A DNA stretch of 7,205 nucleotides from Pseudomonadota bacterium (GTDB lineage: Bacteria > Desulfobacterota > Anaeroferrophillalia > Anaeroferrophillales > Tharpellaceae). Within the stretch, counting starts at the first letter, position 1; every line of letters begins with the position of its first letter. Positions 1 through 7,031 of the stretch are shown one piece after another. The notes under the pieces were generated by a model. It made no database searches and was not told where the DNA came from. It saw only the letters and a list, made by a program, of their open reading frames with translations. The stretch is taken from contig WFRP01000203.1 in the NCBI GenBank assembly GCA_015486505.1, forward strand, positions 1-7,205. The letters are read 5' to 3'. The position numbers and the translations under genes are program-made.

Positions 1-138
1 AGCCCATTAGCATTGCAACTGTTTGAGCGTAAGCGAGTTTTGCAAGGCGGGCGCAGCGAGCTTAAAGGAAAAACAGAAATCTTAACGCCTGGCGGAGAAA
101 AACCGCGCCCGACCCCGGATTCGGCTGAATAGTTACAT
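1..138 (+). repeat. Right-hand part of a dispersed fold-back (MITE-like) repeat element
   Basis: This non-coding stretch is the right part of a repeat whose left part appears in another copy at 7009-7205. Bases 1-90 match 7117-7204 with only two substitutions and two single-base indels, in the same orientation. The element appears to end at 138 with the 16-mer GGCTGAATAGTTACAT (123-138), whose exact reverse complement opens the other copy. Further blocks match the left arm in mirror order: CCCGACCCC (108-116), GAAAAACC (97-104), GAAATC (76-81), GAAAAAC (68-74) and AGTTTTGCAA (36-45). No ORF or transposase is visible, so movement in trans or a purely structural role is inferred. The copy runs off the window's left edge, so its target-site duplication cannot be checked. 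Confidence 0.75.
123..138 (+). repeat. 16-bp terminal inverted repeat, right end of the left element copy
   Basis: GGCTGAATAGTTACAT here is the perfect reverse complement of 7009-7024. It marks the outer boundary of the element, because similarity between the two arms stops just beyond it. The hemH start codon follows after 14 bases. Confidence 0.75.
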
Positions 139-152
139 TTCAGGTTAAAAAG

Positions 153-1049
153 ATGAAAGAAGCGGTACTCCTGATGGCCTATGGCGGGCCGGAGAATCTT
201 GACGAAATCGAGCCGTTTATGCGCCGGCTGCTGCGCCGGGAGCAATTACCGCCAGGGCTTTTGCAACGGGTCGAAAAGAAATACCGGGCCATCGGCGGCG
301 GCTCACCGCTGCCGGCAATCTGCCGCCGGATCAGGGAGAAACTGAGCCGAAAAATCACCGACCTGCCGGTCTTCCTCGCCTTTCGCTACGCCGACCCCAG
401 TATCGATGATATTGTTGCCGATATGCAAGCTCAAGGTATTGAACGGGTTTTCGCCCTCTCTCTATCGCCCCATTCATCAATTATAAGCTCGGCCAGCTAT
501 TATAAAAAACTGGCGGAACTTACCGCGACCGCCGATTTTGAATTAATCCGCCGCGAAAACTGGTACCGGGAAACCGCCTACAGTCAGTTGCTGGCTGAGC
601 GCATCCACAGCACGGCCCGGCAATTTAAACTCGATTTTACAACTGCGGATACCCGGCTGGTTTTTTCAGCCCACAACATTCCGCAAAGCTATATCGATCA
701 AGGCGACACCTATGTGGACGAAATCAAGGCCAATATCAAAAACGTTACCGCTCTGCTGCCGGATACCTGGCTGAGCAGTCTCGTTTACCAGAGTAAAGGC
801 AACATTCCCGGAGCCTGGCTTAAACCGGAGATTGAAGAATACCTGCTCGAAATGAAAGCGGACGGAACCAACAACTTTATGATTGTGCCGTTAAGTTTCA
901 GTATGGATCACCTTGAAACCCTTTACGATCTCGACATTGAGCTTAAAGCTTTTGCCCAAAATAATGGGCTTAATATCTGCCGATCACAACCGGCCAATGC
1001 CGATGATGACTTTATCGCTATGCTGGCTAATTTTATAATCAAGAGATAA
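153..1049 (+). CDS. hemH: Ferrochelatase (HemH/CpfC family), Gram-positive-like type
   Basis: This 298-residue protein inserts Fe2+ into a porphyrin in the last or next-to-last step of heme synthesis. Recognisable family blocks are LLMAYGGP (6-13), YRAIGGGSPLP (44-54), FSAHNIP with the catalytic His174 (171-177), YQSKGNIPGAWLKP (212-225) and PLSFSMDHLETLYD (246-259) with the acidic partner Glu255. From memory these align with His183 and Glu264 of Bacillus subtilis ferrochelatase, and Tyr10 aligns with its Tyr13. Length is close to the roughly 310-residue B. subtilis enzyme. There is no C-terminal cysteine cluster for an iron-sulfur centre and no membrane segment, so it should be cytosolic or peripheral. 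The ATG is preceded by AGG at 142-144 with 8 bases of spacing. The oxidase gene follows 6 bases after the stop, so the two are very probably co-transcribed. Whether the substrate is coproporphyrin III or protoporphyrin IX is open; the Tyr10 context favours the former. Confidence 0.95.
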   Translation: MKEAVLLMAYGGPENLDEIEPFMRRLLRREQLPPGLLQRVEKKYRAIGGGSPLPAICRRIREKLSRKITDLPVFLAFRYADPSIDDIVADMQAQGIERVFALSLSPHSSIISSASYYKKLAELTATADFELIRRENWYRETAYSQLLAERIHSTARQFKLDFTTADTRLVFSAHNIPQSYIDQGDTYVDEIKANIKNVTALLPDTWLSSLVYQSKGNIPGAWLKPEIEEYLLEMKADGTNNFMIVPLSFSMDHLETLYDLDIELKAFAQNNGLNICRSQPANADDDFIAMLANFIIKR

Positions 1050-1055
1050 TTATCT

Positions 1056-2492
1056 ATGACTTCACCGCGAAAGATTGCCGTTATCGGCGGCGGAATTACC
1101 GGATTGGCGGCCGCCTACGAACTTACGCGCAAAGCTCAGGCCGCTAAAACTAAAATCGAGATTGAAATTTTTGAAAAAGCCGCGAATCCCGGCGGTAAGA
1201 TTATCACCAGAAAAGAGGGCCCCTATCTGATTGAAGGCGGCCCCGACTGTTTCATAATCGAAAAACCCTGGGCCCTGCAACTTGTCAAAGAGCTCGGTCT
1301 GGAAGACGATCTCCTAAATACGAGCAGCCGGACTTCCGGCACCTTTGTTTACGATAATAGTTCCTTACATCGTCTCCCGGAAGGGGTGATGATGATGATA
1401 CCGACCAAACCCTTGCCGTTTCTCGCCTCAAAACTTATCTCCTGGCCCGGCAAGATCCGGATGGCCTGTGATATCCTTATCCCCAAACGCAAGGAGAGCG
1501 GTGACGAAACCCTGGCATCATTTGTCAAACGGCGCCTGGGAAAGGAGGCGCTGGACAAACTGGCCGAACCGCTGGTCGGCGGGATTCACGCCGGCAATCC
1601 GGAAAACATGAGTCTTTTAAGCACTTTTCCCCGTTTTCTCGAAATGGAACAGGATGGCGGCGGCCTGATTGTCGGCATGCTTAAGCGGCAGAAAAAAATG
1701 GCCGCGATGATGAAAAACCGGCCCGCACCCCGCGGCCCGAAAAGAACCTTTTTCATCTCAATGAATGACGGTTTAGGCCAGATCATCAACCGACTCGAGG
1801 AAGTCATAGGTAAAGATAGCTTGCGCACTGAACGTGAAATCACCCAGATCAGGCCCGCCCTGAAAAAAGGCTGGCTGATTGAAGATAAAACCGGCAGAAC
1901 CACTCCGGCCGCTGCCGTCATCATCACCACCGAAACCTATAACGCCGCCAGGCTTCTGCGCCTGGAACTGCCCCGTCTGGCCGATTTGCTTGATGAAATC
2001 CCCTATGTTTCCTCGGCCACGGTCTCACTGGCTTTCCCCCGCAAAGCCATCCCTCACCCGCTTGACGCTTACGGTTTTATCGTGCCGAAGATTGCCAATC
2101 GCCGGATTATGGCGGTGACCTGGTCGTCGGTGAAATGGGATCACCGGGCCCCGGAAGATATGGTTTTACTGCGGGCTTTCGTCGGCGGCGCCCATCATCC
2201 GGAACTGGTTGCCAGTGGTGATCAGGAAATGCTGGCAATGGTGCGGGAGGAGCTTAGCGCCATTATGAATATCAGCAGCCCGCCGCAGCAAAGCTGGATC
2301 TATCGCTGGCCTCAGGGTATGCCCCAATACATTATGGGCCATCTGGAACATCTGGCGGCGATTGACAAAATCACCGATTCCCACAAAGGTCTTTATCTGG
2401 CCGGCGCCGGCTATCGCGGCATCGGTATTCCCGACTGCATAAATCAGGGCCGTCAGGCGGCGGTCAAGGCCTGGGCGAGTCTTAAACTGTAA
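1056..2492 (+). CDS. hemY: FAD-dependent protoporphyrinogen/coproporphyrinogen oxidase (HemY/HemG type)
   Basis: This 478-residue flavoprotein aromatises a porphyrinogen to a porphyrin, giving the substrate used by the ferrochelatase encoded just upstream. The N-terminus has the dinucleotide-binding GGGITG (11-16), the acidic FAD-ribose ligand Glu40, GG at 46-47 and the family block LIEGGPDCF around 58-66. The C-terminus has the FAD-closing block LYLAGAGYRGIGIPDC (446-461) followed by a helix, as is usual in HemY/PPOX proteins. Length fits the family, and there is no obvious transmembrane segment. The ATG follows the hemH stop by 6 bases, and its likely ribosome binding site, AAGAGA (1041-1046), lies inside the end of hemH, so translation is likely coupled. 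Well-studied HemY enzymes use O2 as electron acceptor. If the host is an anaerobe, another acceptor would be needed. The protein could be called hemY, hemG or cgoX; sequence alone does not settle which porphyrinogen it uses. Confidence 0.93.
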   Translation: MTSPRKIAVIGGGITGLAAAYELTRKAQAAKTKIEIEIFEKAANPGGKIITRKEGPYLIEGGPDCFIIEKPWALQLVKELGLEDDLLNTSSRTSGTFVYDNSSLHRLPEGVMMMIPTKPLPFLASKLISWPGKIRMACDILIPKRKESGDETLASFVKRRLGKEALDKLAEPLVGGIHAGNPENMSLLSTFPRFLEMEQDGGGLIVGMLKRQKKMAAMMKNRPAPRGPKRTFFISMNDGLGQIINRLEEVIGKDSLRTEREITQIRPALKKGWLIEDKTGRTTPAAAVIITTETYNAARLLRLELPRLADLLDEIPYVSSATVSLAFPRKAIPHPLDAYGFIVPKIANRRIMAVTWSSVKWDHRAPEDMVLLRAFVGGAHHPELVASGDQEMLAMVREELSAIMNISSPPQQSWIYRWPQGMPQYIMGHLEHLAAIDKITDSHKGLYLAGAGYRGIGIPDCINQGRQAAVKAWASLKL

Positions 2493-2528
2493 GTTGCAGG
2501 TTGTGCAGGTGGCAAGGTAACGAATTAA

Positions 2529-3770
2529 TTGACCATACGGGTTTTACACTGTTTAGCGCAAATTCCGGGAAAGACCGGGAGCGGGGTTTATCTGCAGGCG
2601 ATTGTCCGGGAAGCTGATGCCCGCGGTTTTACACAGGCGGTGGTCTGCGGCCTGCCGGAAACCATGCCGGTGACTAAAACCGGGTTGGCAATAAAAGCGG
2701 AAAATATTTTTGTTACCCGCTTCGACAGCGCTGAATTGCCGTTTCCGGTTGCCGGGATGAGTGATGTTATGCCCTATCCCAGCAGCCGTTTTTCAGATTT
2801 TGATAAACAGCAGCTGCAACTCTACAAAACCGCATTCAGCAAAACCTTAGCCACCGCCGTCGCAAGATTCTCACCTGATTTAATTCATTCACATCATCTC
2901 TGGATTTTAACGGCATTGTGTCAAGAACTTTTCCCGGAAATCCCGCTGATTACTTCGGTTCACGGCACTGAATTACGGCAACTGCAGCTGGCCGGGCATC
3001 TGGCGGAAGAAATCATTAAAAATGTACAGCCGGTGGCAAAAGCCTTAACCCTGAACCACGATCAGCGCCGCAAAGTTATTGAAACCTATAAACTCTCCCC
3101 GGAACAGGTTACAGTTACCGGCACCGGCTACCGCCAGGATCTTTTCTGCGCGGATTTCTGCAACAAGGAAAAAATCCCGACGATTATCTATGCCGGCAAA
3201 CTGAGCCGGGCCAAAGGGGTTTTCTGGCTGGTTCAGGCATTTGGCAACTTACGGGTAAATGCTAAATTGTGGCTTGCCGGTAGCGGTGACGGCCCGGAAG
3301 CTGATGAAATCAAAACCGCGGCCGCGACTAACCCCCGGATTACGCTGTTAGGGGCACTCTCACAGGCTGAACTGGCACAACGCTTCAAACAGGCCCATAT
3401 TATGGCCCTGCCCTCCTTTTATGAAGGCCTGCCCCTGGTTCTGCTTGAAGCCTTGGCCTGCAACTGCCGGGTCATCGTTACCGATCTGCCCGGCATCCGC
3501 GAGTTGGTTACCGATGAAGCCGTCAATGACGGTCTGATCAGCTTAATCCCGCGACCACCGCTGACCGGGCCAGACATTCTGCGGCCCGAGTATGAAAAAA
3601 CATTCCTTCATCATCTCGAAAAAGCCCTGACCAGACAATTAAACAAGGTCGAAAAACAGCAGTTCAGCTGTTGCCAAAGCCTGCAGACCACCCTCAATGA
3701 AACCGGCTGGCGCCAGGTATTTAATCGCATTGAAACGGTCTATAATGAGGTATTGGGGGAGCCGGCGTAG
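2529..3770 (+). CDS. GT-B fold glycosyltransferase, GT4-like family
   Basis: This 413-residue enzyme is a predicted retaining glycosyltransferase using a nucleotide-activated sugar. The N-terminal acceptor domain opens with VLHCLAQIPGKTGSGVYLQ (5-23), a glycine-rich loop typical of GT4 enzymes, and contains SVHGTELR (143-150). The C-terminal donor domain has IIYAGKLSRAKG (219-230), GSGDGPE (251-257) and the EX7E pair Glu299/Glu307 in FYEGLPLVLLEAL, which contacts the donor sugar nucleotide. There is no signal peptide or membrane helix. The start is TTG, chosen because the family N-terminus begins right there and AAGG (2514-2517) sits 11 bases upstream; no ATG or GTG fits. It lies 36 bases after the heme oxidase gene in the same direction, so it may share its transcript, but I see no functional tie to heme. 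Acceptor and sugar cannot be told; LPS, exopolysaccharide or a glycolipid are all possible. Confidence 0.88.
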   Translation: MTIRVLHCLAQIPGKTGSGVYLQAIVREADARGFTQAVVCGLPETMPVTKTGLAIKAENIFVTRFDSAELPFPVAGMSDVMPYPSSRFSDFDKQQLQLYKTAFSKTLATAVARFSPDLIHSHHLWILTALCQELFPEIPLITSVHGTELRQLQLAGHLAEEIIKNVQPVAKALTLNHDQRRKVIETYKLSPEQVTVTGTGYRQDLFCADFCNKEKIPTIIYAGKLSRAKGVFWLVQAFGNLRVNAKLWLAGSGDGPEADEIKTAAATNPRITLLGALSQAELAQRFKQAHIMALPSFYEGLPLVLLEALACNCRVIVTDLPGIRELVTDEAVNDGLISLIPRPPLTGPDILRPEYEKTFLHHLEKALTRQLNKVEKQQFSCCQSLQTTLNETGWRQVFNRIETVYNEVLGEPA

Positions 3771-3773
3771 ACA

Positions 3774-3800
3774 AAACCGGGCTTCAGGAAAACCGGGTTT
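3774..3800. terminator. Weak candidate hairpin between the convergent operons
   Basis: AAACCGG (3774-3780) can pair with CCGGGTTT (3793-3800) with one bulged G, around a 12-base loop. Read on the minus strand, the stem ends in TTTT, which weakly resembles an intrinsic terminator for the AsmA-like gene ending at 3805. On the plus strand the stem is followed by CGAGC rather than a T-run. It fills most of the 34-base gap between the two stop codons. The pairing is short and the call is tentative. Confidence 0.25.
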
Positions 3801-3804
3801 CGAG

Positions 3805-5793
3805 CTACTGGAACAGAGGATTTTGCCGGCTGCCGGAGAGGCTGAAGGGGATTGCCGGAGAAGATTTGGGGATAAGCCGGCCCTTGAATTTCAAGCGTTC
3901 ATTATCGGTAAAATAACGGCCCGCAGCACTCACCCGATTGCCGGCGGAACGTAATCTCATTTTTTTCAGACGCAGGATATTATCCCGCAAAACAAATTTA
4001 CCGGAAAAATCATCAAAGTCCAAACTCAGTTTAATCCGTTTTCGCCGTTTAATGAAATCAGCGAAAGAGGTGAAAAGCGGACAACCGGTAAAGGCCCCGG
4101 TCCGCAGCCGCCATTTGCCATTCAGGTTAAGCGCGCCCGGCAAGTCGGAATCATCAGACAAAATCCCGCCGCCGACCAGAGACGCATCCAGTGTACCGGT
4201 CATTGAAAAGGTTTTGCTAAAGGGCTTGAGATTGAATTTTTCCGCAATCAGAGAGGCCTGCCAGTGCGGGCCCTGAAGCAGATCTTCCATAACAAGTGAA
4301 AGCCTGAGTTGACCGGATTCGCCGAATCGGGCGGATAAACGCTCAATTTCAAGCTGGGTCAGGCTTTTCTCCGCCCGCAGAGAAACATCAGCAAGTTTAA
4401 GTTCCGGCAACTCTAAAATTTTGACCTGACAATTACTCTTGACCAGCCAGTCCCAACCGGCAATAATTTTCAACAATTTTAGCGCCTGAATTCCCGCTGC
4501 CGGGGTTTCTTCATCAGCGGCAGCTGTTGGCGGCGCGGCCGCGGCATCCTTACGCAGAGCTATCCGCTCCGATTTAAGATTTATCTGTAACACCGGTGAA
4601 GATGTAGGATTTCCGACCAGTTTCAGTTCACCGGCCATTGAGCCGGCCGCCTGAAAACCCGGCCGCGCCAGAAGCGGCAGATTTGTGCTGATCCGGCCAA
4701 GGTCGGCAACCTTCAACTCATTGACAAGATCGACGAAAACCGGTTCACTGAAACGAATCAGCCCCCGGGAAAAGAGGGTGGCCGCTCCCGGAAATTCCAG
4801 TGCCGCACTTTTAATATTAATATAACGGCCCTGTCGTTGCAGGAAACCACTCAATGAAGATTTAACCTCTCCCTGTGAAAATATTTTTTCAGACTCCGCC
4901 GCGATATCATAAACCGCGACTTTATGATTATCCGCCGCGAATTTGCCGGTAAATCTTAATCCGGTTTCAGGCTCGCCGTTAATATCAAATTCAAGAAAAC
5001 CCCGGGTAAAACCGGCCCGGATTTTTTTGCCGGGAAAAGCCGCGGACGAGATCTCATAAAGCGGCAGGGTAGCCCCATCAAGATGGCCGGAGGCCTCCAG
5101 ACGGTTAATGCTTTGCGCCGGCGGTTTTTCGCCTGCAGGGGATTCGGTTTGACCGGCCTGATACCAGTTCATATCAAGCTCGCCCCGGCCGCCGGCGACG
5201 GTCCCGGACAATTTCAGACTCTCAGTTAAATTACGCTTCGAGCATTGCCAGCGGCCTGAAATACCTGTAATATTAAGAGGTTCCGCCAATCCGGGGACAG
5301 CGGCCAACTCCCAGTTTGCGTCACGCAAATTTATATATCTGAGATTTTTCCCGCCAGGCAAAGTCCGGCGGATCAAGTCAGTCAAAGCCAGCGCTTCCGG
5401 GTTGCCGGCAAAAGAGTTTCGGGCTTGTCCGGAAGCTGATTGAGCTAAATCTGTATTAAAATCCGTATAAGGAGTTTTAACAAAGAGCCCCCGCAGACCG
5501 AGACCGGCTATTTCAGGCGAGAATTTCAGAAGGGAGATACAGGAGAATTCAAGAGCAACGCTTTGAGCTTTAATATTCAGAGCGGCATCACGCGAAACCA
5601 GCCCCTGAATCACAACCGCGGGGCTCGGAAAAACCCTGAGACTGACCTTATCGATCCGGCAGGGCTGCCGTAGGACCTGCTCCAGCCTGAGCGTTAAACG
5701 CTTCTGTAAATCCGCCTGCGGCAGTTGCGGCAGAAGCAGAACTATTCCTGTTAAAAGAGCTATTATCAGCAGCAGAAAAAAACTTTTTCTCAT
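3805..5793 (-). CDS. AsmA-family inner-membrane-anchored periplasmic protein
   Basis: This 662-residue protein has a single N-terminal hydrophobic segment (about residues 5-22) after Met-Arg-Lys, followed directly by a block typical of AsmA-like proteins: LTLRLEQVLRQPCRIDKVSL (33-52), then a VFPSPAVVIQGL-like strand. The rest is beta-rich, with repeated short amphipathic strands. The C-terminus (about 556-660) has the usual AsmA pattern: NLNGKWRLRTGAFTG, DDFSGKFVLRDNILRLKKM and SAAGRYFTDNERLKFKGRL. An alanine/proline-rich low-complexity stretch at 416-434 probably links two halves. Family members such as YhdP, TamB and YdbH form elongated hydrophobic grooves implicated in phospholipid transport from inner to outer membrane, which fits an operon with mlaC. 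The start ATG has GAG 6 bases and GGA 11 bases upstream. It is the last gene of the minus-strand block, 72 bases after the CNBD gene. Exact subfamily and cargo are not evident, so no symbol is given. Confidence 0.82.
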   Translation of the reverse strand: MRKSFFLLLIIALLTGIVLLLPQLPQADLQKRLTLRLEQVLRQPCRIDKVSLRVFPSPAVVIQGLVSRDAALNIKAQSVALEFSCISLLKFSPEIAGLGLRGLFVKTPYTDFNTDLAQSASGQARNSFAGNPEALALTDLIRRTLPGGKNLRYINLRDANWELAAVPGLAEPLNITGISGRWQCSKRNLTESLKLSGTVAGGRGELDMNWYQAGQTESPAGEKPPAQSINRLEASGHLDGATLPLYEISSAAFPGKKIRAGFTRGFLEFDINGEPETGLRFTGKFAADNHKVAVYDIAAESEKIFSQGEVKSSLSGFLQRQGRYINIKSAALEFPGAATLFSRGLIRFSEPVFVDLVNELKVADLGRISTNLPLLARPGFQAAGSMAGELKLVGNPTSSPVLQINLKSERIALRKDAAAAPPTAAADEETPAAGIQALKLLKIIAGWDWLVKSNCQVKILELPELKLADVSLRAEKSLTQLEIERLSARFGESGQLRLSLVMEDLLQGPHWQASLIAEKFNLKPFSKTFSMTGTLDASLVGGGILSDDSDLPGALNLNGKWRLRTGAFTGCPLFTSFADFIKRRKRIKLSLDFDDFSGKFVLRDNILRLKKMRLRSAGNRVSAAGRYFTDNERLKFKGRLIPKSSPAIPFSLSGSRQNPLFQ

Positions 5794-5865
5794 TTTTGTC
5801 TCATTCCGCCGGCCGCTCGATTCTAGCTATCAGCAACTATTTTTATGCCCGGATCAGGGCCTGGA

Positions 5866-6351
5866 TTAAAACAAAGTGGCCAGACGGCGATTAAGCTGAC
5901 GCAGACGCATAAACTGCAGACAGAGCGCGCCGCTAACTAACCTGGCAACGGTGGCGGGAGCTTTCTTCTGCAACGAAACCGCCGCCGCCTCGTCCAGAAT
6001 CAGTAAGGAAGAATCCTCAACCACCTGCAATGTGGTTGAATGCGGGCAAGTTTCCGCCGCGCCGATATCTGTAAAAATCGATTCGCCGACACTGGCTCCC
6101 GCCGTAAACCGGGCCATTATTACTGGTTTTCCCCATTCCGGTGTTTTTTTTACGGACTCCAACCCACCGCCAACGACACAAACCAGAGATAGCGAAGCCT
6201 CATCTTCACGCCAGAGCACGCTGCCGGCAGGCTTCCCGGTAAGCGTAACCGCGTCTCGAAAAATATCCCAATCCGCTTTATTACAAAATTGGAAAAGGGT
6301 TGATTTACGCCAATCAAAATCTTCTTTAACAGCGGATTTTACTTCAGCCAT
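5866..6351 (-). CDS. Stand-alone cyclic-nucleotide-binding-fold (CRP-like sensor) protein, no DNA-binding domain
   Basis: This 161-residue protein looks like a lone CNBD/cupin-type sensor domain. The phosphate-binding-cassette region is visible as FTAGASVGESIFTD (82-95), with Glu90 at the place of the ribose-binding Glu of CRP, followed by CPHSTTLQVVEDSSLLIL (102-119). The cassette arginine of cAMP-binding proteins seems replaced by His104, so canonical cAMP binding is doubtful. After the domain there is only one helical stretch, ending RLRQLNRRLATLF. No helix-turn-helix follows, unlike CRP/FNR regulators of about 200-230 residues. I chose the ATG at 6351, which overlaps the end of mlaC by 8 bases and has GAGG with 9 bases of spacing. 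A longer reading from TTG at 6375 would add only MPRPRPRK and lacks a ribosome binding site. The overlap implies translational coupling to mlaC. Its role may be to sense a ligand or partner for the lipid-transport set; this is inference. Confidence 0.75.
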   Translation of the reverse strand: MAEVKSAVKEDFDWRKSTLFQFCNKADWDIFRDAVTLTGKPAGSVLWREDEASLSLVCVVGGGLESVKKTPEWGKPVIMARFTAGASVGESIFTDIGAAETCPHSTTLQVVEDSSLLILDEAAAVSLQKKAPATVARLVSGALCLQFMRLRQLNRRLATLF

Positions 6352-6976
6352 TTTTCGGGGCCTCGGTCGCGGCAAGTTTGTGCTCTATCTGCTTGACTAA
6401 TTCGTCATAACCGGATTTTTCCATAATCGGCATAAACTGACTGCGATAGTTGCGCACCAGACTGACATTCTCGATAATGACATCGTAAATCAGCCAGCGG
6501 CCGGAATCAAGTTTCATCCGGTAATTCAAGGGAATTTCCTTACCCGAACCGATGACCAAAGTTCGAACTTCAGCCTTGTTTCCCTTGATGATCTCCTTGA
6601 CATAAGAAATCTTTTCACCGGCATAGCCGTCGATGGTTGCAACATAACTTTTTGCCAGAAGTTTCTGGTAAATTTCGGCAAAATGTTCGCGCTGGGCCGG
6701 ACTCAGCTTACGCCAGCCGCGGCCTAAGGAAAGTTTTGCCATTCTCGGCATATTAAACTGCATAAAAACAACTTCAGCAATCCGCTTACGCCGGAGTTGA
6801 TCCTTTTCAGGACTTTTAAGATTTTCATCCCGTAAAACCAGAAGCAACTTGTCGATACTGCTTTTCAACTGCGCTTCAGGCCCGGCTTCTGCGGCCTTAA
6901 TGGTTACCGGTGAAAAACTTAAACAGTATATTAAAATTAAAAGAACCACCAGAATTGAATGCCTATAATACTTCAT
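6344..6976 (-). CDS. mlaC: MlaC-family periplasmic phospholipid-binding protein (Ttg2D / toluene-tolerance type)
   Basis: This 210-residue protein belongs to the MlaC/Ttg2D family, soluble periplasmic carriers that move phospholipids between the outer-membrane MlaA complex and the inner-membrane MlaFEDB ABC complex. The N-terminus is a Sec signal peptide: Lys/Arg near the start, a hydrophobic core at about 8-22, and a likely cleavage region around KAAEA (27-31). The mature part shows the family pattern: FMQFNMPRMAKLSLGRGWR (71-89), LSPAQREHFAEIYQKLL (91-107), and the hallmark IYDVIIENVSLVRNYRSQF (163-181). The ATG has GGAG (6986-6989) 9 bases upstream. It is the first gene of the minus-strand block visible here. 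Its stop overlaps the start of the CNBD gene. The usual partners mlaE, mlaF and mlaD are not in the window; a repeat element sits 32 bases upstream of the start. Confidence 0.93.
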   Translation of the reverse strand: MKYYRHSILVVLLILIYCLSFSPVTIKAAEAGPEAQLKSSIDKLLLVLRDENLKSPEKDQLRRKRIAEVVFMQFNMPRMAKLSLGRGWRKLSPAQREHFAEIYQKLLAKSYVATIDGYAGEKISYVKEIIKGNKAEVRTLVIGSGKEIPLNYRMKLDSGRWLIYDVIIENVSLVRNYRSQFMPIMEKSGYDELVKQIEHKLAATEAPKNG

Positions 6977-7008
6977 TAGAACTTACTCCAGGATATTGAT
7001 AAGATAAG

Positions 7009-7024
7009 ATGTAACTATTCAGCC
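7009..7024 (-). repeat. 16-bp terminal inverted repeat, left end of the right element copy
   Basis: ATGTAACTATTCAGCC is the exact reverse complement of 123-138 and marks the outer edge of this copy. The mlaC ribosome binding site (6986-6989) lies outside it, so the leader between element and gene is only 32 bases. Confidence 0.75.
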
Positions 7025-7031
7025 AAAATTT

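Noticed and set aside
36..67. Possible outward promoter TTGCAA ... TAAAGG within the left element copy
   Set aside because: The spacing is acceptable but the -10 match is poor, and TTGCAA is part of the element's fold-back centre.
1062..2384. Several antisense or shifted open frames within the heme oxidase gene
   Set aside because: They are shadows of a clear HemY-type reading frame; none shows a credible domain or start signal.
3697..4276. Plus-strand open frames opposite the 3' half of the AsmA gene
   Set aside because: They are out-of-frame or antisense to well-supported genes and their translations show no family features.
5794..5865. Terminator or attenuator in the 72-base gap before the AsmA gene
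   Set aside because: GCCC/GGGC around 5847-5860 gives only a four-base stem without a proper T-run, so it is not convincing.
6352..6375. Longer N-terminus (MPRPRPRK) for the CNBD protein from a TTG at 6375
   Set aside because: The TTG has no ribosome binding site and would overlap mlaC by 32 bases. The ATG at 6351 has GAGG at proper spacing.
5951..6400. Plus-strand open frame of 149 codons opposite the CNBD gene
   Set aside because: Its translation is low-complexity and unrecognisable, whereas the minus strand encodes a recognisable CNBD fold with a ribosome binding site.
6911..6976. Lipoprotein signal at Cys18 of MlaC
   Set aside because: The residues before the Cys (LIY) do not fit a lipobox, and MlaC proteins are soluble periplasmic carriers with an ordinary signal peptide.
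6991..7026. Sigma-70-like promoter for mlaC using TTGGCT in the terminal repeat and TATCAA downstream
   Set aside because: The spacing is about 19 bases and both hexamers are weak, so it cannot be separated from chance.
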